Counted from the first letter of the stretch, positions 8,392 to 17,592 are shown. The stretch: DNA of 64,000 nucleotides from Rufibacter sp. LB8 (GCF_014876185.1 NZ_JADALJ010000001.1:3267501-3331500); one strand, 5' to 3'. Numbers and translations are program-made. Notes: generated by a model from the letters alone, not told the origin.

Positions 8392-9579
8392 CTATTCCAC
8401 ATACAACACCAACCCTTTCAAATACTCACCTTCCGGGTGGAAGATGCTTACGGGGTGGTCAGCGGGTTGGGAGAGGTGGTGCATGACTTTCACGTTGCGG
8501 CCGGCCTCAATGGCGGCGGCCATCACGGTGCTCTGGAACAGGTCTTTGTCTACCACGCCGGAGCAGGAGAAGGTGAAGATGATGCCGCCCGGCTTGATTT
8601 TCTCAATGGCATCGGCGTTCAGGCGTTTGTAGCCCATTAAGGCGTTGTGGCGTACTTTCTGACTCTTCGCGAAGGCGGGCGGGTCTAGCACAATCAAATC
8701 ATAGAAGTTCTCGCGGCCTTTCAGGAAATCAAAGGTGTCTTGGGCGAAGGATTCGTGGCGGTCCTGGCCGTTGTTAAGGTCTGCGTTTTTATCTGTGAGG
8801 TCGATGGCTTTTTTGGAGACATCCACAGAATGTACGGCCTCGGCCCCGGCGTTCAAGGCGTAGATAGAGAAGCCGCCGGTGTAGCAGAAGGTGTTGAGCA
8901 CCGTCTTGCCTTTGGAATAACGCGCCAGCAAGTCGCGGTTTTCGCGCTGGTCAATGAAGAAGCCGGTTTTCTGGCCGGTGACCCAGTCTACCAGAAACTT
9001 GTTGCCGTTCTCAGTGACTACGTGCGGCACGGGCGTGTCGCCAATCAGGTAACCGTTGCCGCCTTTTTCGGTGCCTTTGCCGGGCAGGGTTTCGGCGCTC
9101 TTGTCATAGATGGCGGTGAGTTTTCCGTTGTACACTTCTATCAAAGCTTGCGCAATCTGCTGTCGCACGTGGAACATGCCCACGTTGTGCGCCTGCAAGA
9201 CCGCCGTGTTTCCATACACGTCAATGATGAGGCCGGGCAGACTGTCGCCTTCCGCAAAAACCAGTCGGTACACATCCGTATCTGGCGTATCCAGGAAGCC
9301 TTGCTCGCGGCGGTAATCCACGGCGCGCTGCACGCGGCTTTTCCAGAAGGCGTAGTCAATTTCCACGTCTGCAAAAGAGAAAATGCGCACGGCAATGGAG
9401 CCCGGCTGGTAATGGCCAATGCCCAGGAACTCGTGGCGGTTGGTGTACACGGCCACAATGTCGCCCTCCTGCACGCCTTCGTCAATTTTCTTGATGGCGC
9501 CCGAGAAAACCCACGGGTGGAAGCGTCTGAGCGAATGGTCTTTGCCGTTGTGCAGGATGATGGCCGGAAGTGAAGTCAT
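8392..9579 (-). CDS. RlmI-like rRNA methyltransferase (PUA + class I SAM)
   Basis: A 395-residue protein of the RlmI/YccW family, which makes m5C in 23S rRNA. The N-terminal PUA-like domain (HSLRRFHPWVFSGAI, to about residue 75) is followed by the EEHUD-type linker and a Rossmann methyltransferase: NTFCYTGGFSIYALNAGA (SAM motif), VDVSKKAIDL, and LIVLDPPAFAKSQ with the DPP motif. Start chosen at MTSLPAIILHNGK (9579), the usual family start; the frame stays open to 9633. Confidence 0.9.
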   Translation of the reverse strand: MTSLPAIILHNGKDHSLRRFHPWVFSGAIKKIDEGVQEGDIVAVYTNRHEFLGIGHYQPGSIAVRIFSFADVEIDYAFWKSRVQRAVDYRREQGFLDTPDTDVYRLVFAEGDSLPGLIIDVYGNTAVLQAHNVGMFHVRQQIAQALIEVYNGKLTAIYDKSAETLPGKGTEKGGNGYLIGDTPVPHVVTENGNKFLVDWVTGQKTGFFIDQRENRDLLARYSKGKTVLNTFCYTGGFSIYALNAGAEAVHSVDVSKKAIDLTDKNADLNNGQDRHESFAQDTFDFLKGRENFYDLIVLDPPAFAKSQKVRHNALMGYKRLNADAIEKIKPGGIIFTFSCSGVVDKDLFQSTVMAAAIEAGRNVKVMHHLSQPADHPVSIFHPEGEYLKGLVLYVE

Positions 9580-9728
9580 AGGAAAGAAGCCTTCGGCTGC
9601 GCCGAAATGAAATGTTTCTGCAAAATTCGGCAAAAAATATGGCTTTGTGGTACGAGATGGTTTCTAGTTTGGTGGTTAACCGTAGAAAGAAGCGCATATT
9701 GGCTTTCTGAAGGACAAAAGCGCTTTTA

Positions 9729-9760
9729 TAACTTGCCCACAAGGTCCTTTCAGGATGACA
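9729..9760. repeat. TCATCCTGAAAGGATC family half copy
   Basis: ACTTGCCCACAAGGTCCTTT followed by CAGGATGACA, the right half of the element seen complete at 5815 and 44165. Confidence 0.6.
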
Positions 9761-9802
9761 TGTGAAAATTAATTCATTTCCGTCATTCTCACATTTGAAA
9801 AT

Positions 9803-9869
9803 AGCACATCAGCACATTGAAAAATTAGCACATTGCACAAAATCAGCACATTAAATCCTTAGCACATTG
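9803..9869 (+). repeat. AGCACATT tandem units before dipeptidase gene
   Basis: Five AGCACAT(T/C) units start at 9803, 9811, 9827, 9845 and 9861, with steps of 8, 16, 18 and 16 bases. The last unit (AGCACATTGA) contains the TTG start codon of the next gene. Confidence 0.75.
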
Positions 9870-10850
9870 AAGAGCTTTCCAATCATAGATTTGCACTGCG
9901 ACCTTACCGGCTACCTGGCCTGGATTGCCAACTCCACTCCGCTGGACGTGGACCGCATTGGCTGCGCCATTCCGCATTTGCAGGCGGGGAACGTGCGGCT
10001 GCAGACCATGGCTTTCTTCACGCCCACCGAGCCCGGCAGCGCGGCTTTCACGCTCAAGCAAGCAAATCTTTTCAAAAGTGTTTTACCCCAGGCTGGTTTT
10101 GTCCCCATTTCCAAACTGGAGCCCGAAACTGGCTTTCTGCAGCAGGACCAACTCTACATGGTGGCAGCCATTGAAAACGCCTCGGGTTTGTGCGAAGAAG
10201 ACGAACCGCTGGCCAAAGCGTTTGAGCGGCTGGACGAAATCAGCAAGTTGGCCGGACCATTGCTCTACATCAGCTTCACGCACGCCGATGAAAACCGGTT
10301 CAGCGGCGGCAATTTCACGCCGGGCATCGGCCTGAAACCCGACGGCGAAGAATTGCTGCGTTCTCTCAGCGGCAAGCACATTGCCCTGGATTTGTCGCAT
10401 ACCTCAGACGCCGCGGCGTTTGACATGCTCACCTTGATTGACCGTGAGAACCTGAATATTCCGGTCATCGCCAGCCATTCTAATTTCAGAGAGATTTATG
10501 ATGACCCGCGCAATCTGCCCAATGAACTGGTACAAGAAATTGTGCGCCGCGAAGGCCTGATTGGCATCAATTTCCTGAAGAAGTTTGTCCACCCAAATCA
10601 GCCCGAGGTCTTGCTGGAACATATTCTGTACGGGCTGGAGCACGCGCCCCACGCGTTGGCCTTTGGGGCAGATTTCTTTCAGGAGTCTGGCGTGGTGGGC
10701 GATTCTTACTTCCACGCGGAGCACCGCAACGCCGCCAAATACCAGGAAATTCTGCGCAGCCTGGAAAGGCAGGTGTCTGTTGAAGATTTGCAGCAGTTGA
10801 GTCATGGCAACGCAGTCAGGTTTCTGCAGAAGCTGTGGCCAAAAATGTAG
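9867..10850 (+). CDS. Membrane dipeptidase family protein (peptidase M19)
   Basis: A 327-residue zinc dipeptidase of the renal dipeptidase family, which hydrolyses dipeptides, often with a D-residue. Seen: DLHCD metal motif at residues 8-12, LYISFTHADENRFSGG, DLSHTSDAAAFDML, VIASHSNFREIYDDPRN and LAFGADFF, in the order usual for the family. No signal peptide, so it is likely cytoplasmic. The only plausible start is a TTG at 9867 placed inside the last unit of a tandem repeat; MKSFPIIDLHCD fits the family N-terminus. Confidence 0.88.
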   Translation: MKSFPIIDLHCDLTGYLAWIANSTPLDVDRIGCAIPHLQAGNVRLQTMAFFTPTEPGSAAFTLKQANLFKSVLPQAGFVPISKLEPETGFLQQDQLYMVAAIENASGLCEEDEPLAKAFERLDEISKLAGPLLYISFTHADENRFSGGNFTPGIGLKPDGEELLRSLSGKHIALDLSHTSDAAAFDMLTLIDRENLNIPVIASHSNFREIYDDPRNLPNELVQEIVRREGLIGINFLKKFVHPNQPEVLLEHILYGLEHAPHALAFGADFFQESGVVGDSYFHAEHRNAAKYQEILRSLERQVSVEDLQQLSHGNAVRFLQKLWPKM

Positions 10851-10858
10851 AGCCAATT

Positions 10859-10899
10859 CTGTTTTCGGCTTCGTTTCCAGAAATGAGCCCGAAAACAGG
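10859..10899. repeat. 40-bp palindrome copy 6
   Basis: CTGTTTTCGGCTTCGTTTCC with right arm GAAATGAGCCCGAAAACAGG, eight bases after the dipeptidase stop. Arm mismatches are mostly G-U compatible in the plus-strand RNA. Confidence 0.85.
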
Positions 10900-11007
10900 A
10901 ACTTCGGTTTTAGAAATTCTTTACAAAGGAGAAAATACGTTCGTATACACGTTAAGAAACAGCGGTTTTTGCTTAGATTTAAGAAACGTTTCTCCTGTAT
11001 TTCTTTG

Positions 11008-13728
11008 ATGCACTTCCCCGCCAAGTTCCGCGTTCTGTGTGCCCTTGTGTTTACTGCTGTTTTTCTGGTAGCGTTCATGCCCAACGTGCGGCAGGGAAAC
11101 CCGGTGCTGGAGAAAATTCTGGCCAAGCTCAGTTTCTGGGAGAAGAATTTTCCGCAGGAAAAAGTGTACCTGCACCTGGACAAACCCTATTACGCCGCCG
11201 GCGATGATATTTGGTTCAAGGCGTACCTGGTCAACGGCCCCGACAACACGCCCAGCCAAGTGAGCAACGTGCTCTACGTGGAATTGCTCAATCCGCAGGA
11301 TTCTGTGTACCGCCGCTTGGTGGTTGATGTGCAAAACGGCCTGGGCCACGGCGATTTCGCGCTGGAAGACACTATTCCGGAGGGCCAGTACCGCCTGCGC
11401 GCCTACACCAGCTGGATGCAGAACTTTGACGAAAACTACTTCTTCCACCAAGATATCCAGATCTGGAACCCGCGCGTGCAAGACGTGGCCGTGGCCTCTG
11501 AGTTCGAGTTTAAAAAGCAACCCAAAGGAGATTCTGTGCTGGCCCAGCTGTCGCTCAAAACGCTGCAAGAGGCCCCGCTGCCCCAGACTCTCCTTACTTA
11601 CGTAATCAAAACCGGCCGTAAAACGACCAGTCGCCGCAAGACCACTACTGACCAGAACGGGCAGGTGGTAATTCCGTTTTTGGCTTCGTTTTCAGAAATG
11701 AGCCCCAAAACGCAAATCTTGGTCACGGTGCCGCAGAAAGGGAAAGTCGCTGCCCAACTCACCATTCCGGTGCCCATTAACCAAGACAAACTGGACCTGG
11801 CTTTCCTACCTGAGGGCGGACAGATGGTAGCCGATATGTGGAGTGTTCTGGGCGTAAAGGCGGTAGATTTCTACGGCTTGGGCAAGAATGTGCAAGGCGA
11901 AATTTATGACCAAACGGGCGCAAAAGTAACAGACTTCACCACCACCAGGTTGGGCATAGGCCGTTTGGGGTTTGTGCCCAAGAAAGGCAGGCAGTACCAG
12001 GCCAGGGTGAAAAATGCGACGGGCGCAGAGGTGTCTTACCCTTTGCCGGCGGTGCAGGACCGCGGCGTGGTCATGGCCGTAGACAACAGCAAAGAAGAGG
12101 CGATGAAAGTGAAACTGTATCTGGTGGGCTTCCGAGACGGCAGCACTAGGCCGAAGGCTGTGACCATCATTGGGCAGAACGCGGGGAGGGTGTATTTCAC
12201 GGGCCACGTGGCCAACGCCAAAGATCTGGTACTGGTAGATGTGCCCAAAAGTAATTTCCCTACGGGCGTGGCGCAACTCACGGCTTTCTCAAACACCGGG
12301 GAACCCCTGGCCGAACGCCTGGTTTTTATCAACCGCCAGCAGCACCTGCAACTTTCGCTTACCCCAGACAAAGCCAGCTACAAACCCCGCCAGAAGGTGA
12401 CCATGCAGGTGCAGACCCGTGACGCCCAGGGCAACCCGGTGGCGGGGAATTTCTCAGTAGCGGTCACAGATGCCCAGAAAGTGGAGCAAGAGCAACATTC
12501 GGCGTCTATTTTGACCCATTTATTGCTGACCTCAGACTTGCGCGGAAACATTGAACAGCCGGGTTATTATTTTTCGGCGCCAACGCCAGAAGTAACTTTG
12601 GCGCTGGATAACCTCATGCTCACGCAGGGCTGGCGGCGGTTTGTCTGGCGAGACCTGTGGCAAGACAAGTTTCCGGTGCTGAGTGCGCCTGTGGAGAGAG
12701 GCATGGCCATTACTGGCACCGCGCTGAGGTTTAACAAAAAGCCCGAGCCCTTCGCGCAGTTGTCTGTGTTTGGGGTGGGTCCTGAGAACTTTTTCCGGAT
12801 AGATTCAGCAGACGCGCAGGGTAGGTTTGCGGTGCCGGTCGCCAAGCTCTCAGACAGCACCCAGGTGATTGTGCAGGCGCGCACCAAAAAAGGCGGCAGC
12901 GGCTTGCTGGTAGATTTAGACAAAGGCCTGCCCCTGGCCCCTGTGACCTTGCAGGCGCCCGTTCTCTTGCCAGATGCGCTCAGAACGCAACAAGTACAGA
13001 AATTTCTGAAGACTAACCAGGAACAGTTCAGGCTAGACCAACTCACAGGCAAAAGTATCTTGCTTAATTCGGTGCTCATCAAGGGCCAGAAAGAGAAAGA
13101 CCAGCGCCGAAGCGGCATCCACACGTATTCAGATGCCACCGTTGACCCTACCGTGCTCAACCAGGACCTCAACTTTTTCTCAGCGGTCTCTGGCCGGCAG
13201 CGCATACGGTTAACGTATGATGAATGGGGAAGCGCCCAGCTGCAACTAAGCTTTGGCGGCAATTTGCTCACGCCCACCCTTTTGATCAATGGCATGCAAG
13301 TAGACCCTTTCACACTGCAACAAATTCCTGTGCCGGCCATTGAGAAAATAGAAATTTTACACCCTGAGTCGGCGGCGCTGGTGTACGGCCCCAAAGGCAC
13401 CAATGGCATAGTGGCCGTAACCTTGAAACCCGGGGGCAAGGGTTTTGCTTCGGATACAAAATTTAAAGGCGTGGCCGTCTACAAAGGTCCGCGCATGCAC
13501 GTGGCCCGTGAGTTTTACAGCCCCAACTATGAACAACCCCAGAAAGAGGAAATCGCAGACCTGAGAACCACCATTTTCTGGAGCCCCAGCGTGCAGACAG
13601 ACGTAGAAGGCAAAGCTGAATTCTCTTTTTATACAGCCGATGCCCGTACAAATTACCACGTATTGCTGCAGGGCATGACTGCCACCGGGCAGCTGGGCCT
13701 GGGCACCGCCCGCCAGCAAGTGCAGTAA
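11008..13728 (+). CDS. Large exported MG2 / TonB-plug protein
   Basis: A 906-residue exported protein. After a signal peptide (FRVLCALVFTAVFLVAF) comes an alpha-2-macroglobulin MG2-like domain (KVYLHLDKPYYAAGDDIWFK, about residues 50-140), further beta-sandwich regions, and near residues 755-815 a TonB-receptor plug-like segment (LLINGMQVDPFTLQQIPVPA then VYGPKGTNGIVAVTLK) without a following barrel. Such proteins are common in Bacteroidota envelopes; their role is not established. The frame stays open upstream to 10804 but that part translates palindrome copy 6, so 11008 is chosen. A palindrome copy sits in frame at codons 223-235. Confidence 0.8.
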   Translation: MHFPAKFRVLCALVFTAVFLVAFMPNVRQGNPVLEKILAKLSFWEKNFPQEKVYLHLDKPYYAAGDDIWFKAYLVNGPDNTPSQVSNVLYVELLNPQDSVYRRLVVDVQNGLGHGDFALEDTIPEGQYRLRAYTSWMQNFDENYFFHQDIQIWNPRVQDVAVASEFEFKKQPKGDSVLAQLSLKTLQEAPLPQTLLTYVIKTGRKTTSRRKTTTDQNGQVVIPFLASFSEMSPKTQILVTVPQKGKVAAQLTIPVPINQDKLDLAFLPEGGQMVADMWSVLGVKAVDFYGLGKNVQGEIYDQTGAKVTDFTTTRLGIGRLGFVPKKGRQYQARVKNATGAEVSYPLPAVQDRGVVMAVDNSKEEAMKVKLYLVGFRDGSTRPKAVTIIGQNAGRVYFTGHVANAKDLVLVDVPKSNFPTGVAQLTAFSNTGEPLAERLVFINRQQHLQLSLTPDKASYKPRQKVTMQVQTRDAQGNPVAGNFSVAVTDAQKVEQEQHSASILTHLLLTSDLRGNIEQPGYYFSAPTPEVTLALDNLMLTQGWRRFVWRDLWQDKFPVLSAPVERGMAITGTALRFNKKPEPFAQLSVFGVGPENFFRIDSADAQGRFAVPVAKLSDSTQVIVQARTKKGGSGLLVDLDKGLPLAPVTLQAPVLLPDALRTQQVQKFLKTNQEQFRLDQLTGKSILLNSVLIKGQKEKDQRRSGIHTYSDATVDPTVLNQDLNFFSAVSGRQRIRLTYDEWGSAQLQLSFGGNLLTPTLLINGMQVDPFTLQQIPVPAIEKIEILHPESAALVYGPKGTNGIVAVTLKPGGKGFASDTKFKGVAVYKGPRMHVAREFYSPNYEQPQKEEIADLRTTIFWSPSVQTDVEGKAEFSFYTADARTNYHVLLQGMTATGQLGLGTARQQVQ
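11674..11712. repeat. 40-bp palindrome copy 7, in frame inside a CDS
   Basis: CCGTTTTTGGCTTCGTTTTC with right arm GAAATGAGCCCCAAAACG, fully inside the MG2/TonB-plug gene and translated as PFLASFSEMSPKT without breaking the frame. The only copy of 35 in this window that lies in a coding sequence. Confidence 0.85.
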
Positions 13729-13732
13729 AATT

Positions 13733-13773
13733 CCCGTTTTTGGCCTCATTTCTGAAAACGAAGTCAAAAACGG
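13733..13773. repeat. 40-bp palindrome copy 8
   Basis: CCCGTTTTTGGCCTCATTTC and near-complementary right arm, four bases after the stop of the MG2/TonB-plug gene; tandem plus gap before prfA. Confidence 0.85.
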
Positions 13774-13901
13774 AATCCAGAATTCGCCTGAAAACGCGCG
13801 TGCCTGAACTTGTCTTGGGGCGGCGGTTGTTGTGGGGTTGTCCTTAGAAAGCGGAAGAATTATCACCCGGGGCCGCACGCGCAAATCAGACAGAAATTGC
13901 G

Positions 13902-13909
13902 TATCTTTG
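13902..13909 (+). promoter_or_regulatory. -7 promoter element of prfA (TATCTTTG)
   Basis: TATCTTTGCGG is a perfect TAnnTTTG match and lies 26 bases before the prfA start. The -33 box is weak. The expected transcript leader is short and lacks a Shine-Dalgarno site. Confidence 0.55.
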
Positions 13910-13934
13910 CGGCCTGAATTAAGTAAAGCAGAAG

Positions 13935-15008
13935 ATGTTAGATAAACTGGAAGCGATCAAGCAGCGGTTTGAAGAGGTGAACGAGCAACTCATCCAGCCA
14001 GACGTGGCCAGCGACCTCAAAAGATATAAATCCCTGAACAAAGAGTTCAAGGACCTGGAGAAGATCGTGGTGGAGTACGAGCGCTATAAACTATTGCTCA
14101 GCAACATAGAGCACACCAAAGAAGTTATTTCCACGGAGAAAGACGAAGACTTCCGGGAGATGGCCAAAGAAGAACTGGACGAACTCCTGCCGCAGCGCAA
14201 CGAGATGGAGGAACGCATCAAAGAGATGTTGATCCCCACTGACCCAGATGACAGCAAAGACATTATCATGGAGATTCGCGCCGGCGCGGGCGGTGATGAA
14301 GCCTCTCTCTTTGCCGGTGATTTGTACCGCATGTACAGTCGTTTTGCGGAGAAGCAGGGCTGGAAAATGGAGGTCATTGACGTGATGGAAGGCACCGCCG
14401 GCGGCTACAAAGAAGTGATTGTGGGCATTAAGGGCGAAGACGTGTACGGCAAGCTCAAGTTTGAGTCAGGCGTACACCGCGTACAGCGCGTTCCCGCCAC
14501 CGAGACCCAGGGCCGTATCCATACGTCGGTAGCGTCAGTGGTGGTACTCCCAGAAGTAGAGGAACTGGACATTGACCTGAACATGAATGACATTAGAAAG
14601 GATTTGTTCTGTTCCTCTGGCCCGGGCGGTCAGAGTGTGAACACCACGTATTCGGCGGTTCGCTTGACCCACATACCTACAGGCTTGGTAGCGCAGTGCC
14701 AGGACCAGAAATCGCAAATGAAGAACTTTGACAAAGCCCTGGCCGTGTTGCGTTCCCGTATCTACGAGCAGGAATTGGCCAAGAAAAACGAGATTGAAGG
14801 CGCGCAGCGCAAAAGCATGGTAGGCGGCGGCGACCGTTCAGATAAGATCAGAACCTACAACTACCCGCAAGGTCGCGTGAGCGATCACCGCATTGGTCTA
14901 ACCGTCTATAATTTACCCACCGTGATGGACGGCGGTATTGACGAATTTGTGGAGCAACTCAGAATAGCCGAGAACGCCGAACGCCTGAAAGAAGGCGCCT
15001 CCGCGTAA
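13935..15008 (+). CDS. prfA: Peptide chain release factor 1
   Basis: A 357-residue class I release factor that ends translation at UAA and UAG. Seen: [18 protein letters not shown] region, RF1 discriminator PAT in [13 protein letters not shown], and the universally conserved GGQ at residues 231-233, whose Gln is normally methylated and which enters the peptidyl transferase centre. Length and order match the family. It has its own promoter element and a hairpin terminator. Confidence 0.98.
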   Translation: MLDKLEAIKQRFEEVNEQLIQPDVASDLKRYKSLNKEFKDLEKIVVEYERYKLLLSNIEHTKEVISTEKDEDFREMAKEELDELLPQRNEMEERIKEMLIPTDPDDSKDIIMEIRAGAGGDEASLFAGDLYRMYSRFAEKQGWKMEVIDVMEGTAGGYKEVIVGIKGEDVYGKLKFESGVHRVQRVPATETQGRIHTSVASVVVLPEVEELDIDLNMNDIRKDLFCSSGPGGQSVNTTYSAVRLTHIPTGLVAQCQDQKSQMKNFDKALAVLRSRIYEQELAKKNEIEGAQRKSMVGGGDRSDKIRTYNYPQGRVSDHRIGLTVYNLPTVMDGGIDEFVEQLRIAENAERLKEGASA

Positions 15009-15023
15009 TTTCAACATAACAAC

Positions 15024-15056
15024 GAAAAGCGCAGCCTGTTTGGGTTGCGCTTTTTT
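15024..15056 (+). terminator. Rho-independent terminator of prfA
   Basis: AAAGCGCAGCC, loop TGTTT, GGGTTGCGCTTTTTT: a GC stem with G-U pairs followed by a T run, 15 bases after the prfA stop. Confidence 0.8.
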
Positions 15057-15060
15057 AATG

Positions 15061-15101
15061 CCCGTTTTCGGCCTCGTTTCTGGAAATGAGGCCAAAAACG
15101 G
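15061..15101. repeat. 40-bp palindrome copy 9
   Basis: CCCGTTTTCGGCCTCGTTTC with right arm GAAATGAGGCCAAAAACGG, directly behind the prfA terminator, so this copy is not needed for termination. Confidence 0.85.
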
Positions 15102-15187
15102 AAATTGGGCGTTGTGGATTTTTGACGGGAAGGAGAATAATCTTCTTAAATTTAGCGTACATAAAAGGCTGCCTTACATAAACGACC

Positions 15188-15412
15188 ATGGGACTTGAAG
15201 CTATAAAACTGGAATTGATTGAATGGCTGGCGCAACTAGAAGATGCTGACACCATTGAATATCTGAAAGTGGTGAAAGACTCTAAGTCAGAGGCTGACTG
15301 GTGGCAAGAATTAACGCCAGCGCAAAAACAGAGCCTAGAACGCGGATTGAAAGACGTGGAGGCCGGCCGCGTGACCCCGCATGACGAAGTTAAAGCTCGG
15401 TTTGGCTTATGA
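15188..15412 (+). CDS. Antitoxin-like protein of a ParE-type pair
   Basis: A 74-residue acidic protein (LIEWLAQLEDADTIEYLKVV, later WWQELTPAQKQSLERGLKD and VTPHDEVKARFGL). This pattern is that of the antitoxin found in front of ParE/RelE toxins in Bacteroidota. It would bind and neutralise the toxin encoded next, and probably repress the shared promoter. Its last four bases overlap the toxin start (ATGA). Confidence 0.8.
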   Translation: MGLEAIKLELIEWLAQLEDADTIEYLKVVKDSKSEADWWQELTPAQKQSLERGLKDVEAGRVTPHDEVKARFGL

Positions 15413-15702
15413 ATTACCAGGTTTTTTGGACCGAGGAAGCCCTTGCAAACGTGGAAAGCATCATCCAGTATATCTCCTCCACTTGGATGGAAAGGGAAGT
15501 TCTCAATTTCAAGCGAAAGCTTTCTGAGCAGATTAACATCATCAGCAGATTCCCAAACGTTTTCCCGGCCTCTACCTTTGCGCCTCGTCTCCGGAAAGCC
15601 GTTCTCACTAAGCAGACCACCATATTCTACGAAGTGAAAGAACAGGCTATCTACATTGTATATCTCTTTGACAGCCGCCAAAATCCGCAAAACATAAGAT
15701 AA
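15409..15702 (+). CDS. RelE/ParE-type toxin
   Basis: A 97-residue protein of the RelE/ParE superfamily. Seen: YQVFWTEEALANVESIIQYI at the start, the central basic FAPRLRKAVLTKQTTIFYEV, and the end IYIVYLFDSRQNPQNI, which match the family strands. ParE members poison gyrase and RelE members cut mRNA; the sequence does not decide. It is translationally coupled to the antitoxin gene. Confidence 0.85.
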   Translation: MNYQVFWTEEALANVESIIQYISSTWMEREVLNFKRKLSEQINIISRFPNVFPASTFAPRLRKAVLTKQTTIFYEVKEQAIYIVYLFDSRQNPQNIR

Positions 15703-15738
15703 CAGGCCTTTTCATCGTTTACTTCAAACCTCGCTCTC

Positions 15739-17160
15739 ATGCCCCACACCCATCCTCAACCTTTCTGGCGCTTCTGGCTCAAAAGCCTGGCCGTGGCGTG
15801 TCTGGCGGCGTGGTCAGTGGTTTCTTGTACACCCAAAGACGAGGAATTCACGCCAGACGCGGGCGCACTGTTAAGGTTTGAACTGGACACCGTGAAATTT
15901 GATACGGTGTTCACCGAGGTGGGCACGGTCACCAAGCGCGTGAAAGTCTACAACCCCAGCCAGAACGCGGTGCGCATTTCCCAGATAAAAGTGGCGGGGC
16001 TGGGCAGTTCAGCGTTTCAGGTGTTTGTGAACGGACAGCCGGGGCCGCAGCTGCAAAACGTGGAAGTACGCGGAGGAGATTCTGTGCTGGTGCTGGTGAA
16101 AGCCACTATCAACCCAGACAACACAGACGCGCCGTTTCTGATCAAGGATTCCATTGTGTTCACCACCAACGGCAACGTGCAGGACATCAACCTCATTGCC
16201 TACGGCCAGAACGCCATTTACCACCGCGCCGGTGAAGTCCTCTGCACCCAAACCTGGACTGCCGGCAAAGCGCACGTGATCTATGATTCTGTGACGGTGC
16301 CAGAAGGCTGCACGCTCACCATTGCCGCCGGGGCGCAAATCTATTTGCAGAACGGGGCCAAACTCAAAGTGCTGGGAAAACTCATGGTACAGGGCGAAAA
16401 GGAAAAACAGGTGCGGTTCCAACAGATACGCCAGGAAGAACGCTACCGCCAGGCGCCGGGCCAATGGATTGGGCTGGAGTTTGGGGAGAAAAGCCGGGGC
16501 AACGTCATTCGGTTCGCCGAGATCAAAAATGCGGTAATCGGCGTTTTGGTGCGGGCCCAGGACAATGATTTAGGAGAAGTCACGCTGGAACATGTCTTTC
16601 TGAAGAATATGATTCAGGCCGGCGTTTTCAGCATGGGCGGAGACGTGACTATGGTGAACAGCCTGATTGCCAACTGCGGTGAACATGCCTTTGCCGGGGT
16701 GGGCGGTGGGCGGTATACTATTCTGTACAGCACTCTGGCCAATTATAGTGACTCCTTCATTAGAACCAAGCCTTCTGTTATGTTCTTGGAAACCTTGCAG
16801 TTTGAAGGCGAGCCAACTCCCCGCAGAATAAAGCCTTATCAACTCACCATGGCGAACAGTATTGTCTGGGGAAGACAAGAAGACGAGCTGCTATTTGAAC
16901 CGTCTAGACTTGGTTCTACCATTGACATCAACCATGCTCTGCTTAAGACAAAGCAGTATCAGACAGTCTTCAACAACAACGGCAACAAGATCAACCAAGA
17001 CCCCATGTTCCGTGATGCGCCTAAGTTTGACTTCCAGATCATGAAGCTTTCGCCGGCCAATAAAATGGGCATTCCTGTGAGCGGCATCTTGGTGGATTAT
17101 GAATGGAAGGCGCGTGATGCCGCCACGCCAGATGCCGGGGCCTTGGAAGTGATTGATTAA
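15739..17160 (+). CDS. Lipoprotein with DUF1573-like start and beta-helix
   Basis: A 473-residue lipoprotein (lipobox around AAWSVVSC). The first part (45-170) resembles DUF1573-like beta-sandwich repeats (VTKRVKVYNPSQNAVRISQI), followed by a right-handed beta-helix region (about 190-440) with strand-turn pattern such as LTIAAGAQIYLQNGAKLKVL. It has a common Bacteroidota architecture, probably on the cell surface; no function is established. The YjbQ gene follows nine bases downstream, so the two are probably cotranscribed. Confidence 0.75.
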   Translation: MPHTHPQPFWRFWLKSLAVACLAAWSVVSCTPKDEEFTPDAGALLRFELDTVKFDTVFTEVGTVTKRVKVYNPSQNAVRISQIKVAGLGSSAFQVFVNGQPGPQLQNVEVRGGDSVLVLVKATINPDNTDAPFLIKDSIVFTTNGNVQDINLIAYGQNAIYHRAGEVLCTQTWTAGKAHVIYDSVTVPEGCTLTIAAGAQIYLQNGAKLKVLGKLMVQGEKEKQVRFQQIRQEERYRQAPGQWIGLEFGEKSRGNVIRFAEIKNAVIGVLVRAQDNDLGEVTLEHVFLKNMIQAGVFSMGGDVTMVNSLIANCGEHAFAGVGGGRYTILYSTLANYSDSFIRTKPSVMFLETLQFEGEPTPRRIKPYQLTMANSIVWGRQEDELLFEPSRLGSTIDINHALLKTKQYQTVFNNNGNKINQDPMFRDAPKFDFQIMKLSPANKMGIPVSGILVDYEWKARDAATPDAGALEVID

Positions 17161-17169
17161 GCGCAGCCT

Positions 17170-17592
17170 ATGAAGTGGTTTCAGAAGTCCATCAGGTTAC
17201 CCGCCGTGAAACGGGGTTTTCACTTAATCACAGATTTGGTGGAAGCACAGTTGCCGGAACTGGAAGAGATAAAGATAGGCGTGGCGCATATTTTCATTCA
17301 GCACACCTCGGCCAGCCTGAGCGTGAACGAGAACGCTGATCCCACCGTGCGGCATGACTTTGAGCAGCATTTCAACCGCGCCGTGCCCGAGAACGCGCCT
17401 TATTACCGCCACACCCTGGAAGGCCCCGATGACATGCCCGCCCACATCAAGGCATCTTTGCTAGGCGCATCTGTCACCCTGCCCATCACCAAAGGCCGGT
17501 TTAACTTGGGCACCTGGCAGGGCCTCTACCTCTGCGAACACCGCGACCATGGGGGCAAGCGTACGCTGCTGATCACACTTCAAGGCCAGTAA
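17170..17592 (+). CDS. YjbQ family (UPF0047) protein
   Basis: A 140-residue protein of the YjbQ/UPF0047 family, for which weak thiamine phosphate synthase activity has been reported. The conserved pattern is complete: HIFIQHTSASLSVNENADP, FEQHFNRAVPE, YYRHTLEGPDDMPAHIKASL and GTWQGLYLCEHRDHGGKRT. It lies nine bases after the lipoprotein gene. Confidence 0.9.
   Translation: MKWFQKSIRLPAVKRGFHLITDLVEAQLPELEEIKIGVAHIFIQHTSASLSVNENADPTVRHDFEQHFNRAVPENAPYYRHTLEGPDDMPAHIKASLLGASVTLPITKGRFNLGTWQGLYLCEHRDHGGKRTLLITLQGQ

Noticed and set aside
9803-9869. Possible CRISPR array from regularly spaced AGCACATT units
   Set aside because: Units are only eight bases, spacers are 0-10 bases and there are no cas genes.
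10804-11007. N-terminal extension of the MG2/TonB-plug protein
   Set aside because: The extension overlaps the dipeptidase gene and translates palindrome copy 6; a clear signal peptide begins at 11008.
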